Counted from the stretch's first letter, positions 42,331 through 54,605 are shown. The stretch is 64,000 nucleotides of DNA from Arctopsyche grandis (GCF_051622035.1 NC_135364.1:1879001-1943000); one strand, 5' to 3'. Numbers and translations: made by a program. Notes: generated by a model from the letters alone, not told the origin.

Positions 42331-43210
42331 AGGTAACCATAGCTGACTTAGCGAAAGAGTAGCAAAGAGGGCAAAAACGATCGAAATAGTGTGGACAAAT
42401 GCGTCAATGTGGACAATATACGTCACTGATAAAGATGATGGAGTATTTTCGAAAGATTATCTGTTTGATGTATGTATATTGATGACCAAACCGGGCAAAA
42501 TGGCAAAGTTTGAAAACGATCGGATTAGAACCCAAATTTCGTCAGACGAAAAAAATCGAAAGTGAAGTAAGAAGAGGCTAGTACAAAATAATAAAAATCG
42601 AAAGTGAAGTGAGAAGTGGCTAGTAAAAAATTTCAACGTAACGGTTATCATTTCTTTCACCAGTACCAAGTTTCAGAGTGATAAGATTAGCATTGTATTA
42701 TGTATTTTGTTTAGCACTGAATAGACTAAAACTACATAAACGAAAGTCGAGTCGACACTGCCAAATTAAGGTTTTAAAGTTCATCGTGGGCAAATTGAAT
42801 TTTAAGCATGTCTAAATGGAGATTTCCCGCTTTCAACCGTCCCGTCGCCAGACCACCTTCCCGCCCATCGACCCCGCCCCTCCCCTCCCGGGAAATTGCA
42901 CATTTCCCGGCCTCGTTACAAACCTGGACCCGGTCGGAGCAATCAACCAGTACATACTACACGCAAATAAACGGATATTTACAACCAACTAACCGTCTAC
43001 TAAAAGTGTAAACGGGCTGATTTCACAGAATTTTCCACCTGCTGGAAAATCACAATTGTAATGTATGTATATTCATATGTTGAAATGAAGACAACGCATC
43101 TCGTCCGTATATGAAAATACGCCAAATCAGAAACCACCACACGTAAAATGTAAATAACGAAAAGAAAGGAAAGTGCGAGCTATTTTTTGTTATGATACTG
43201 TCTTATGACT
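42331..43210. other. Intergenic DNA with a short tandem duplication
   Basis: At about 42553-42630 the phrase AAAATCGAAAGTGAAGT..AGAAG.GGCTAGTA is present twice in tandem. A 67-codon frame at 42808-43011, Pro and Arg rich, has no recognisable domain and I do not call it a gene. Confidence 0.4.
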
Positions 43211-43221
43211 TCATAGAGAGT

Positions 43222-43659
43222 GATTTTTTATTTTATTTTATTTTTATTTTTCAATTAATCATGCACATTCTCCTAACAGATTGCTCCAAAGCGGCGATAA
43301 ATTATATAATACATATATTATTAAATACATAATTAAACATACAAACAAATCGAAACAACATCTGACATCTATGGTCAGACATAATAACATTATTTATTAT
43401 GTATAAATACGAAATATTTATATTTCAATAATCGTTCATAGAAACATATATGGAGAAAATCTAGCGAAACATAAGAGATAATAATAGCTCAAGGTTTTCG
43501 CAATAGAAAATTAGATTTTACAAGAATCGTTTCAAATCAGAAAAATTGACAAATTCTGATAAGAAACGACCGACCTTGACAATCCAATGTCTGGCCAGCA
43601 ACGAAACTCCAGTGGGAAGCGAACTCATGACCCCTAGCACTAGAGCACGCTGCTGGTTT
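43222..43659 (-). mobile_element. tRNA-derived SINE, copy a
   Basis: Read on the - strand: tRNA-like head (complement of GCACGCTGCTGG...), a body with TTTGTCAATTTTTCTGATTT, the LINE-type tail word CGCTTTGGAGCAATCTGTTA, and an AAAATAAAATAAAA end. Same structure as 45811-46257 and 54606-55021. Confidence 0.65.
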
Positions 43660-43904
43660 ACGTCGCATAATATTTTTTTCAATGAATGAGTATTGTATGT
43701 AGGATGTTTTTGCTATAATACAGTAAAATGATCAATTTTTTGTAATAGTTCTTCATTTTTCAAGCTGCTGTGACACTACTATACTACTCGCTTAAAACTT
43801 GCTTTACTGTGCTAAAAAAAATCCGCTAGCTACTATGCTAGACTCTAAGCGTCTATTATAAAAGTCGCTGAATTATGAGACACTGAAAAACTCGCAAATT
43901 AATG

Positions 43905-44205
43905 GGACATCTATGAATTGTACATAAATATTATTGTACATTAATCAATCTCAAATAGTGGTGACATAGTAGATGGGAAGGATATTTAGCCAATTTTACC
44001 GGGAAACGTTTGAACAATGAAATCAGAGAAAATTGGCAAACTCTGATAGGAAACGATCGACCTGTAGTCACAAATATCCAGGTCTGACCAGCAGCACTAC
44101 AGATATACTCAGAAAATTATTTTCAATCGAGGTCAGCTCATGGGATTGAACCCGGCGCCTCTCGACGCTAAGCAGAAGCTTAACAACCCAGCTATGCTGC
44201 TGGCT
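43905..44205 (-). mobile_element. tRNA-derived SINE, copy b
   Basis: - strand head AGCCAGCAGCATAGCTGGGT, a B-box-like GGGTTCAATCCC and a body with AGAGTTTGCCAATTTTCTCT. The tail is truncated. Confidence 0.6.
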
Positions 44206-44802
44206 ATGTGTTTTAAATTAAAATAATGCAATAAATACTTCCGAGGTTAAATTAATAAAAATCATTTTATCATGTATTAAACGTCGAATAATATAAAATA
44301 AGTGGAAGAAATGAAAAAAATAGTGGCTGAAGCAGCGCCATCATTCCAAGGCGGATATCATCCTCACACTGGCTATCGAGAGCGACACGTACTGAATTCC
44401 CCCTATCTATGAGACACGTGTACAAGGGGCTTTCCATGAAAATAATTATTTGTGTTGATATTGATCAATGCTTTCATTTCGCAATGGCATAATTCGAATC
44501 ATAATGGTTTTGATGTGGAATGCATAATATATGAAGACCCAGTATTCAGTATATTAAGAGAAATAAAATAAAATATAAGTTCTGGTCATTCACTATCCAT
44601 GGCATTGCGGCAAGTGTTATTTATTCATTTCATTCATGCATGCCAAATTAATCATTCATACATGCACTCTTTGAAGTTTCAATATTAATTCCTACTGTAC
44701 ATATATTTATTCGTGGAACAAGACTGTGCTTATTTTTAGGATTGATCAATATCAAGCTACATAAGGTCAACTATAAAACGACTTTGCAGCTTTTTATCGT
44801 TA

Positions 44803-45119
44803 AAACCATTAATACAAGCATTTTTACACAATGTAAATTCATACAAACATCATCCACAGTGATATCTATGGAGAAATGTTTGCAGCATTTTATTATAGAA
44901 ATTGGCGAATCACAAGACGCTGAATAGCTTGAGATTTGCAAGAGAGATTTCAATGGAAATGCAAATTTACAGGAAACGTTTCAATGAAAATCAGAAAAAT
45001 TGGCAAACTCTGAAAGGAAACGATCGACCTGGAGTCACAGACCAAGGTCTGGCCAACAGCTACTAGTGGGAATCGAACCGTAATCACAATATGTTAAGCA
45101 CTAGTCCATGCTGCTGGTT
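44803..45119 (-). mobile_element. tRNA-derived SINE, copy c
   Basis: - strand head AACCAGCAGCATGGACTAGT, B box GGTTCGATTCC, then GGAGTCACAG-type body (complement) and GATATCACTGTGGATGATGT. Lacks the hairpin tail. A 61-codon frame in its body is not a gene. Confidence 0.65.
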
Positions 45120-45289
45120 ATATAAAACATTGATCTATTTTGTATGTTTTAGGCGCAACTTATGAATATAAAGCGTATCTTAGATGACATTCCATATATG
45201 TATGTATACGCTTTATGTAAGTACAAAGTTTCTGGCCAGGAAGGTTTACCTGTTAGGCTTTCTGGTATAAATTAAAGTAAAAATAAATA

Positions 45290-45580
45290 AAAATACAAGC
45301 ATTTTATACAATACGAATTCATTCAAACATCAGCCACAGTGACATCTATGGAGAAATTTTTTACAGAATTTTATTATAGAATTTGGTAAACCTGAAGACG
45401 CTGAATAACTTGAGATTTTCAAGAGAGATTGCCAATTTAGATGAACCGGTCCGATGAAAATCATAAAAATTGGCAAAATCTGATCGACCTGGAATCACAA
45501 ACAGTCACTAGTAGGAATCGAACCGTAATCACTCCGCTCGAAAGCACAATATTTTAAGCACTAGTCCACGCTGCTGGTTA
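45290..45580 (-). mobile_element. tRNA-derived SINE, copy d
   Basis: Same head and body as copy c (CAGCAGCGTGGACTAGTGC, GGTTCGATTCC on the - strand), with an internal deletion around 45480. It lies 13 bp from the hAT element at 45593. Confidence 0.6.
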
Positions 45581-45592
45581 TAGATATGTATG

Positions 45593-46719
45593 CAGTGATG
45601 TAGTCGGGCCAGGTCACCGCCCTGGCACTTCAATTGATATAAACATTGTTTTTCGAGTGCAATTAAAAAATATTTTGACTAAAATTTCATATAAAATGTT
45701 GTATTCCAAATATTGTGAGTACATACATATATAGAGTCTCGTTCTAACACTCGATGACCACAATCGAATAGTAAACTGAGCACATTCAAAACTTAAAAGA
45801 CGTTTAATTTTATTTATTTTATTTTATTTTATTGTCACAAATCAATACACACTCGCCATTACAGATTTGCTCCAATGCGACGGGTGTACGTTAATGAAAT
45901 ACATAAACAATCAGAAATCAGAAATACAGTAATACATACATATACAATCAGAATATATAGAATATAACAATTAATCAGAAATAATAATCATAGTGACATC
46001 TATGGATTTCAGATTACTGTGTATAATTAATACAAATTATACACAGGCAGATTTTTGTGACAACAGGATTAGATTTTTTGATACCAATTTTCAGGAACCG
46101 TTTCAGCAATGATCAGATAAAATTGGCAAACTCTGATAGAGAAACGATCGATTTGGAGTCACAAAACCCCCAAATCTAACCAGCAGTGGCGAGGACACGA
46201 ACCTATGACCTCAGTGATGCTAAATATATACGCTATCACTAAGCCAAACTGCTGGCTAATGAAATTTATTGGCTTTTTTATCTAAAACCACCCAAAATTT
46301 CGAAAGAAAATATTCTTTAAACTATTGAGCATACGCACTTGAGGATAGATACAATGAGAGAACTCAGCTTAAATGAATAGTCATCTCTAAATTCACATGT
46401 TAAAATTTGATAGTTTTTTGACATATGTATACATATGTATACACACGGTTTTAGCATTGCTAAAACCAAATGTTGCTGTTGACACATAAAGACGGGTTTT
46501 GCAGAATCAAAGATGTTGAAGTGGATGGAGGTTTTTATAAATTATAAAAAATACATAATAATTGCAACAAGTAAGAATATTTTTTAATTATTATTTTTTT
46601 ATAAATATTTGAACTACCAATATTAGGATACAATTTTTTTTTAGTAAGAAAAAAAGCGGGAGGGGGTCGTAAAAATTAAACACCGACCTGGTTCTTTTTT
46701 ACTTAGCAGTACACCAGTG
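45593..46719 (-). mobile_element. Non-autonomous hAT element carrying a nested SINE
   Basis: Left end CAGTGATGTAGTCGGGCCAG equals the complement of the right end of 35705-36498, and the right end (TTAGCAGTACACCAGTG) corresponds to that element's left end with one altered base. The flanks TATGTATG and TATGTACA are an imperfect 8-bp duplication. The SINE copy at 45811-46257 sits inside. Confidence 0.65.
45811..46257 (-). mobile_element. tRNA-derived SINE, copy e, full length
   Basis: About 445 bp. - strand: head AGCCAGCAGTTTGGCTTAGT, a B-box-like GGTTCGTGTCC, body, then tail CGTCGCATTGGAGCAAATCT with flanking inverted GTACACCCGTC/GGCGAGTGTG words and an AATAAAATAAAATAAAAT end. The tail matches the 3' end of the LINE at 22984-24025. 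Confidence 0.7.
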
Positions 46720-48063
46720 TATGTACATATGTATGTATATAAGATTCACGTATTTCAGTAGTATTATAGAGTGCGGCAAAGAGTAACAAACTTGGCTAAA
46801 GTGGATGCTGTGGAAACATCACACGACACTGGGAAAATTTGGAAATCAAGTGTCCACACACGCGCGAATCCCAAACCCGTATTAACGTTATCGGAAAAAC
46901 CTCTAAAGAGCCTACAAAAGGTGAGGTACGCGATTGCGTGTGGCGCGTGAATAATTCAAAAGGACCCCCCCCCCCATCATCCCCATCTCCACATAGTTCT
47001 CTTTTATAAAACAATGAAATTTTATTCGAGAGAGTGGGTTTATTTTCGCCATTATTCTAGTCGGCCGGGTCCATAGTCGGCCACTTGCCGCCACATGTTC
47101 CCATTTCTCGGTTATGTTTGAACACGAATGCGGGCCCTGAACGAATGCAAATTTTCCCTTTCTTGCCTGGCGGCTGCCACTTTTCCTTATTAGGTCGGGA
47201 AAACAACACGGCGATGCTCTCCGCGAGAAGTAAATAGACCAGGTGCTCGTCCCGGAAAAACGCAAAAGATTTTCCGCGATCGCTGAATTTTCACTTTTCA
47301 CGCCGACGGTCTCTCCCCATGTTGATTTACATACACACCAGTTTCTAGCAATGAAAATATCTCATAAATAAATTTGTTTATTCAAAAATCAAAAATTATG
47401 TGAAAATCTATTATCTGTGAAAGGTCAATGCGCAAATAGTATGGAAGAAAAACCCACGGCGGACAGAAATGAAATTGTGAGGATATATAGATAAATGTCT
47501 CTAGTTTATCATGGTAAGGGTCGCTTTCTTGTGGGTTGTGGGAATATTGAAAAAATATTGCAACGAGCGAGACGCGACCCTATACCTGTGTGTGAGAGAG
47601 AGGGAGCGAACGTATACCTGCCGGGTATGTACATCAACATCACGCGGGACGTACATCAACTCGCCAAAACCCTTTACTTACTAAAGTTTTGTAAGCGTCG
47701 AAGGGTAGCTACCCGTGGAGAAGAAACCAAAACAAACCCGGAAGAAAAAAAAATCTGAGTATGGCTGCTTTAGTGGCTATTTAACAGAACGACAACTTAT
47801 ATTTAATAGTAGTATTCGATTTTTTGAATAAATATATTTTTGGTTCAAACTTTGTTCTCCCATGGATTCTAAATAAAATAACCATATATAATGTTAAGTG
47901 AATTCATACTCTTTCATTTTATATCATTTTCATTCATGTCTGCGACCGGGTCGGATTGCGCCCAATGACCTTTAATTAAAAAAAAAAAATTTTAGCGTCA
48001 TTCAAAATGAACCGATTTTATTCGTATTTATTTAGTAGTATTTTAATTCAACTATACGTATTA
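46720..48063. other. Unassigned intergenic segment
   Basis: GC-richer sequence around 46800-47320 and 47460-47760 with frames of 60-129 codons on both strands, none with a known domain; a run of nine C at about 46966. CATCACGCGGGACGTACATC near 47640 is not repeated elsewhere in the window. No function assigned. Confidence 0.3.
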
Positions 48064-48190
48064 CTAGCTGTATTATCCGGCTTCGCTCAGTATTTGTAAT
48101 ATTACGCTAATCTAATAGTAAACATTTTATTAAATTTATTTGAATAGTTTTATTTTACATGTATATACATTTATTTGAATACTCATTTAT
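48064..48190 (-). mobile_element. Truncated Helitron, same family as 41446-41947
   Basis: CTAGCTGTATTATCCGGCTTCGCTC at the + left side (written as CTAGCTGTATTATCC then GGCTTCGCTC) is the complement of the family 3' end; ATCTAATAGTAAACATTTTA follows as in the other copies. The 5' end is missing. Confidence 0.6.
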
Positions 48191-48890
48191 TTCTACTTTA
48201 TCTATGTACGTAGTAACAATATATGAAGTTTTATGATCATGCGAAAATTCGAACTCGAGATTTTGACTGATTCGAACTCGGAATCGATTACTGATCACGT
48301 TTTCATGATCTAGAAAAAATGTGTGTGTCTGTGTATTTTGGGGATTTTTTGAACACCGTTGTTGATTCGTTTCACATGATTGGTTTCGGTCAGTCCGGAT
48401 GACAAATTTTGAAACTCTATCTGGTGAGGACTTATAGAATTCATAACTTGAAAATCATAATCGAGAAAGAATATTACGAAATACAAAAACGTTGTAAACA
48501 TAGAATGAATTCAAGACGATAAACGATATATAATAATAATAATTATTATTTTTAGTTGTTTGTGTATATATATGTTTTGTATTTGTTATGTCTAATTTAT
48601 TATTTTGTTTCTTGTCTTTTCTGTTATATTTTTGACCATTGTGGCGCATTAGGAATTCCTGTAATGCTACAACGGTCCAAACTTTAAATAAATAAATAAA
48701 TAAATATCGAACTGAAACTTAGTATCGGTTACTAAAATTCTTATCGACACAACGTAATTTTTTTCAAATTTTTAAGTTGACTGGAAATAGTACCTTCCCT
48801 TATAGCTGTCCTCTTTTTTTAAGTTTTTGAATTAAATTATCACCCAAATCGCTAACTGAATCGGATTAAAATTTTTTTTATTAAATTGAC
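48191..48890 (+). repeat. Dispersed CCGGAAGT-type repeat split by a retroposon tail
   Basis: 48191-48360 and 48710-48880 match 10380-10680. Between them, 48370-48715 ends with GGTCCAAACTTTAAATAAATAAATAA, a LINE/SINE-like (TAAA)n tail similar to 62095-62150. Confidence 0.5.
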
Positions 48891-48904
48891 TGTCACGAAC
48901 AAAC

Positions 48905-49064
48905 AAACATATATAATAGTAAGTAAATCGGCAAACTGCGATGGAAATTGATTGATCTGGAGTCACAAATTCCAGGTCTGGCCAGTAGAAACCGGTGGGA
49001 TTTGAACCCGTGACCACTTTGTTCAGAGCATTATATACTAACCACTAGTCTATTCTGATGGCTA
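48905..49064 (-). mobile_element. tRNA-derived SINE fragment, copy f
   Basis: - strand GGGTTCAAATCCCACCGG (B box) followed by TGGCCAGACCTGGAATTTGT and body words of the family; truncated tail. Confidence 0.55.
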
Positions 49065-49131
49065 TGATAAGTTAAGATATATTTTGTTAAAAAATAAAAC
49101 AGTTATCGTCAAGAAAGATATGTGTATTTTT

Positions 49132-49580
49132 CAGGGCTGTGGAATTGACCAAAATTTACATTCTCTAAAGCTTAACTAAAATTTCTTTCGAAATTATACA
49201 TATATGTATATGTATTAGATTAAAGGAATTAAAAAAACCACAAAAAATTGATAAATAACACAGTTTATTGAATTAGTAATGAAATAGTATATGTGTATGA
49301 ATTTCATATACAAACAAATCAATTTAATCCAAAAATTGAGAATTTATTTTTTCCAAAACGGAGGAAACATCGGTTTTGGCCAGAACACATTAAAATATGT
49401 GCAATTCAACGATTTTATTTAAAATTTAATTTAAAATCAAGACTTTTATAAAGAAATTAAAATTATAAGTCGATTTACTTCAATAAAATAGCATTAGTTA
49501 ACGCATACCGTAATACTAGTAATTAAAAAAAAATAGTCGGAGTCAGTTGATTTTGTACGACTCCAACTCTAATTCCACAG
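49132..49580 (+). mobile_element. Possible non-autonomous hAT element
   Basis: Starts CAGGGCTGTGGAATTG and ends GACTCCAACTCTAATTCCACAG (shown as GACTCCAACTC and TAATTCCACAG), giving short imperfect inverted ends. The outermost bases of the right end and a clean duplication are not visible. Interior AT-rich without coding sequence. Confidence 0.4.
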
Positions 49581-50627
49581 ATTTGATATATTTGTTCCAT
49601 TGATATATCCAAATATATAAATAATTGATTTCAAAATATTGGAATCTATTGTGAATCACTTACATAAAATTTTATTAATTTAAAATTGATTAAACGTACT
49701 ATATTATGTACCTTATATGTCAATTTCAATATACATATATAATTTTCATATAAAAATTCTTCTGCATTATATAAAGCCGAACAAAAGCTATAATTAACGA
49801 AATTTGAATTTTTCAATATTCATCAAGACTGGTGCAATTATCTACAATTAATAACCTTAATTATTATAATGAAAATATCCAAGCGATAGTCTTCATTAAA
49901 AACAGACATCAAAATGAAAATATCAAAATAGCTTTGATGCCGAGTAAAAAGCTTCATAATTAACAATTCCGAAAATTTTTATACTAATACAAAAAGCGCA
50001 ACATACATACATATGTATATCAGAGATATATATTTTTTATTATTATAAAAATAAACACACGCATAGTTCACATTCGAGCATTCGCTCACGTTCAGTACAA
50101 AAAGTAAAATAAATAACCATTTATTACATATCGAAAGGAAAACACGCGTACTCGCATGGAAAGAAAGCCGGAAAAAATCGTATAATTCGCAACGGAAAAA
50201 AATCGCACAAAAACTGATATTCCTCCGTATACATACACATACATTTGTATACACAGATATATATTAAATGTTTCCAATTTTGCTTCAACAGTTGCTTTCG
50301 CTCACGTCACGACCATTCGACACACTCGTTGATCTAATTCACATCCACACGCACTGCACATACATTTCTGAAAACGTGTTCTTCCACTGCTACAATCCAA
50401 TTATTCCCAAGTTTTATATATATACATATACATATGTATGCTTACATAAAAATAAAACATTGAACCGACTTCCGGAATTCGGTTGTTTTCAGACTCGAAC
50501 TCGAACTCAAACTTCCGTTATATTTACAGAAAGATTTCAACTTATTTACAGAAAGATTTCCATGCAAACAGCCAGTACAAAGTTGTATATACATACATAT
50601 ATATGTATAATAAATGATCACTGAAAG

Positions 50628-50628
<1 letters not shown>
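49581..50628. other. Unassigned AT-rich intergenic DNA
   Basis: Short frames only. ACATACATATGTATAT-like simple sequence recurs. I see no gene or clear element. Confidence 0.35.
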
Positions 50629-50714
<86 letters not shown>

Positions 50715-50716
50715 TA
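50629..50716. repeat. (TA)n microsatellite
   Basis: About 85 bp of pure TA. The sequence that follows to 50950 is AT-rich and unremarkable. Confidence 0.95.
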
Positions 50717-50950
50717 TTAAATGGTATTTGTATATGTAAGTTGTATAAATCACCGATGGTGTCTTGTAAGGATTTAAATATCAATGAAATTAAATCAGTT
50801 TTGTATATTTGATTGATTTATGAGTATGTAACTCGAGAAAGTTCCATACCGAATTGTATTAAAAGCATGAATATTCATAAATTCAAGATTTAAGCTTTAA
50901 TATATACGTATGTAAATATGAACTTTCAAGCTTTCAACAAACATATGTAA

Positions 50951-51028
50951 CTAGTGTAGTGCCGGTTGATTTCAACGGATGGTCGCGGAAAGGAATTGAT
51001 ATACGAGTTATAATAAAGTTATATGTAA
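50951..51028 (-). mobile_element. Helitron-like 3' end (CAACGG hairpin family)
   Basis: + strand CTAGTGTAGTGCCGGTTGATTT is the complement of the 3' end seen at 13540-13589 (hairpin then ACACTAG). Shares GGAATTGATATACGAGT-like sequence with 5440-5460. Confidence 0.4.
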
Positions 51029-51366
51029 CTAGCTAAACCCGGCATGCGTTGCAATGCCACAATAACGAATGCAATTCTCGTTCACGTTCCCGTTCCCGTT
51101 CCAGTTCCTGTTCTCATTCCCGTTCCAGTTCCTGTTCTCATTCCCGTTCCCATTTGTCGAAAAAACGCAGGCAGCGAACACATTTGAAATTATTGCGTTG
51201 CAATGACACTCATTCCCGTTTTTCCCGTTTCCATTCCCGTTGTTGGGCGATTTTTTTTCACAGTAATCTTCCCGGACATGCATACAACAAATCCTGAAAG
51301 TTCCATCGTAATCGGTTCAGCGGCTTAGGAGCCTATTCGAGACACGAGGATATTCATTTTTATATA
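51029..51366 (-). mobile_element. Helitron-like element with hexamer minisatellite
   Basis: Begins (+) CTAGCTAAACCCGGCATGCG after an A, the complement of a CTAG 3' end with the GGCATTGCAACGCATGCC hairpin. CGTTCCCGTTCCAGTTCCTG repeats at 51083-51150 give a TTCCCG hexamer array. The far end near GGATATTCATTTTTATATA is a plausible 5' terminus but is not certain. Confidence 0.45.
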
Positions 51367-51380
51367 TATGTACATATACT

Positions 51381-52239
51381 CAGTGGCGGCTCGTCCATAC
51401 GCACTGCGGTACTGCAGCACCCCCAAGGAAATTAAGAAAAATTTAATATTATTATATACATAAATGTATGTATATTATATAAAAATATAAATATTATTTA
51501 AGGGTGAATTAAGCTCATCCGTACACCGATACATCCAATAATGATCATACATCGTGGTACTAATATCAGAAAGTGAGGCATCATTTATGATTTTGTGCAG
51601 TACGGTTTTCGATGGAATATGCCGAGTGGGCGAAGGAGGGGCGCGGGGGCAGCTAGAAGCTTGGTCCGAACTGCACTCCCAACAGTACACATTTCTTTTT
51701 GCGTTCGTGTGCGCGCCGCGCGCTCTTCTCGCGCGCAATTCTTCTGCTCCTTTTGTGTTTCCTTCTTCACCTCTTGACAATTTTCACGTTTCTACACTTC
51801 CTTCTACACGACACTATTTAAGATGGTATCAAAATCAAGAGAAGCTGCAATCTAGTAATATCGATGCATTTTCAATTAAAGAAAACTTAAAAAGTTAAAA
51901 ACTACCTCTGAGCCAGAACGGTGTTTTTCATCAATAAATAGAATAAAGACATACATATATAAGAAACACAATGGTTCAGGACAGATTGACGGCTTTGTCT
52001 ATGCTGTCAATTGAAAAAAAAATGATTATGAATACTGAAAAATTTAACGAAAAGGTGATAGACCTTTTTTCAAGGAAAAAAGACAGAAGAATCAAATTTT
52101 TAATGAAATAAAATATGTACATATAATGTTTAATTTTGATAATTTTGATGTTAATAGTAAAATATAATCCAAATAAACATTTTTTTTATTTTTAATCAAC
52201 CGCAGCACCCCCAGATATCTTATCCACGAGCCGCCACTG
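51381..52239 (+). mobile_element. hAT deletion derivative keeping the transposase C-terminus
   Basis: Ends CAGTGGCGGCTCGTCCATA and (complement) CAGTGGCGGCTCGTGGATA, with the perfect 8-bp duplication CATATACT at 51373-51380 and 52240-52247. Inside, a frame at about 51974-52110 reads QDRLTALSMLSIEKK, matching QDRLCGLSLISIEKK at the end of the transposase at 1016-3166. Most of the gene is deleted. It is related to, but not derived directly from, the 573-3286 element because the ends differ. Confidence 0.85.
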
Positions 52240-52279
52240 CATATACTACCTTTTAAATATATTTAAATTAATATTTATA

Positions 52280-52444
52280 TTGAATTGTTTAATATTAAAA
52301 AAAGGTAAAAACTACCTACCTATGTATGTACCTACACGTAAACAACATGAAACACCAATAGAAAAATTAAATTAATTAAATAAATTTTCAATAGATGGCG
52401 GTAAATTATCTGCCAAGCGGAAACATATATCAGTATATATATAC

Positions 52445-52515
<71 letters not shown>

Positions 52516-52690
52516 TAGAAGTTTTTTCTTTTGTTATTATATTTGTATATACATATATACGTTTTGGCAGTGGTTTAGCTGTGACGTACATATGCATGTC
52601 GAATCGAAACGACTATTATACATGTATGTAGTACGGCGAGCGTTATCTCAGACAGACAGACACACAGAATAACGATATTATATACATTAT
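52280..52690 (+). repeat. Repeat, left member of an inverted pair
   Basis: Shares GGTAAAAACT, TTCAATAGATGGCGGTAAAT, GCCAAGCGGAAACAT, GGCAGTGGTTTAGCTGTGAC and CGTTATCTC..ACAGACAGACA with 54150-54460 in the opposite orientation. It differs by a (TA)n expansion at 52446-52508. Confidence 0.65.
52446..52508. repeat. (TA)n microsatellite
   Basis: Pure TA tract inside the repeat above. Confidence 0.9.
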
Positions 52691-52699
52691 TCCTAAGTT

Positions 52700-53640
52700 A
52701 GAATAAAAAATGTCGATTATTTCCACTATTCGTAGCCCACCCTTCATTGCTTTCGCGCCTACCCAACAACCATATCCTTAAACGGAAAATCCCGTAGATC
52801 ATGTTTATTGTGTGCCAAGTCTCCGGACTCTGACGGTAAATCAGTGTTGCCAGCGGTCGAGACATCATTACGACGGCCACGTGTTGGCTCGTGTTCGTCC
52901 CTCCTTCCGACATTTTCCGGCTTTTCCGGAAGAGGCCGTGGAGGGAGGAATAACATCACGTCTCGTTAGTCGGGAAAACCCACCTGTGGGGAGGGGAGAT
53001 GGGGAGACTCCCATAAATCATGGGACGTCCCGCACATAGTAATAGACCTGTCAACCGGATACAGGATTATCGTCCCGGTCCATCGGCCAGACGCTCACTA
53101 TCCCGCCGATACGGGAAATCGCGTCTCCTTAAATCCTCTCCTTTTTGGACCGACCCGCCGCAAATGGATATTAATACACTTCGTTTTTACTTATTTTTTT
53201 TTTGTTGTTGTTGTTTATTTTGTTCTCTATCTCTCGTTTTGTTTAAGATGCCATTCTTTGGAATGAGAACTCCTCCCCATCCCCGAGGAGGCAGGTGGAT
53301 GCTTGGAGAGGTACAGCGTTGAAACTTTTAATGTGTTGACTTTGTTCAATTCGTTCTACTTATATTTCATTATGTCGGTTACATTTTAAATTTACAGGTA
53401 AATCGAAATTAGTACATCAAAGTATAATATATAACTTTCTTGGGCTAACACTTCTTATTATTAAACAGTATATACATATGTATCTACCTACATATTGATA
53501 CACTTTGAACAGCTGATATTTTTGTAAGATTTATTTTTATTAATATAAATCTTATTATTTTCAGTCTATCTATCACTATCTATAACTAACTATCGCAGCA
53601 CCACCTGAAAAATTACGAAAAAATCACATTTACTTGCATT
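52700..53640. other. Unassigned segment, GC-richer first half
   Basis: 52700-53330 has balanced base composition and frames of 60-100 codons on both strands without recognisable domains; a TATTTTTTTTTTG run lies near 53190. No gene called. Confidence 0.3.
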
Positions 53641-53669
53641 TTGATACTTGACATACTCATTAATAATGA

Positions 53670-54150
53670 CAGTGCCGGCCCAATGGCGCCCTCGGACAAT
53701 TTTTTCTAAACATCCTGAGAAAAAAATAAAAAAACGCATTACCATACTCCTTTTTCCGGGCTTGGAACTTCACTACAGTTTCAGGCAGTGTCGGCAAAAT
53801 CATATAGCAATTTCCGCTAATTTGGTTGCTTCATGAGCTACACCTGGATCATTTCTTTCAGTTCCAGATAAAGTAATTAAAGCATCATGATGTCAACAAT
53901 TTGATAACGAACTGCTTTGACACTTGCTATCTTCGCTTCCGATCGTGTATCAGATAAAAAGGCATTATTAAAGGCGTTAGAATCTTCCAGTTTATATTGA
54001 AGCTGAATATAGTGTAAACATGTTTATACTTTAGAAAGTAGAGGAAAGCGCCGTTGACCCTCTAATTTAAAGTTTTGCAGGGCCTTTGGCGATCTAATTT
54101 TAAATTTTAAAGCGCCTTTGGCGCATCGAGTGGCGCCCTTGGGCACCACC
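53670..54150 (+). mobile_element. Possible decayed hAT-like element
   Basis: Begins CAGTGCCGGCCCAATGGCGC and ends around GGCGCCCTTGGGCACC, loosely complementary. The interior has repeated GCGCCTTTGGCG words near 54110. No duplication seen; boundaries uncertain. Confidence 0.3.
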
Positions 54151-54460
54151 CGACCCAGACTGTGTGTCAGTCTGTCTGTCTGTTTGAGATAACGCGTTTG
54201 AGTATTATAATAGTCGTTCCGATTCGACATACATATGTACGTCACAGCTAAACCACTGCCAAAACATAAATACGAATACAATGACAAAAAAAAACTTCTT
54301 TATATACTGATCGCTATTAATGTTTCCGCTTGGCAGAGAATTTACCGCCATCTATTGAAAATTAATTTAATTAATTAATTTTTCTATCGGTGTTTTATAT
54401 TATTTGTATGTAGGTAGGTAGGAAGGCAGTTTTTACCATTTTTTTTATATTAAAAAATAA
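54150..54460 (-). repeat. Repeat, right member of an inverted pair
   Basis: Reverse-complement relative of 52280-52690, lacking the TA expansion. Two inverted copies 1.5 kb apart could be two insertions of one element or arms of a larger one. Confidence 0.65.
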
Positions 54461-54605
54461 ATAAAAATATATTTAAAAAGCATTTGAAAAAATTAGACCG
54501 AGTGGGGAGCGAACACATGACCGACAACACATTTATTTTCATTTTTTTTTTAATTTAATAACTTAATATGTCAACACCCATGCGATGATATGTCATCAGG
54601 TACAA

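Noticed and set aside
42553-42630. CRISPR-like or satellite array
   Set aside because: Only two tandem copies of about 40 bp and no spacers. No CRISPR array exists in this eukaryotic window.
46796-47758. Host gene in the GC-richer 46.8-47.8 kb segment
   Set aside because: Frames up to 129 codons on opposite strands have no recognisable domain, no splice pattern and no partner elsewhere in the window.
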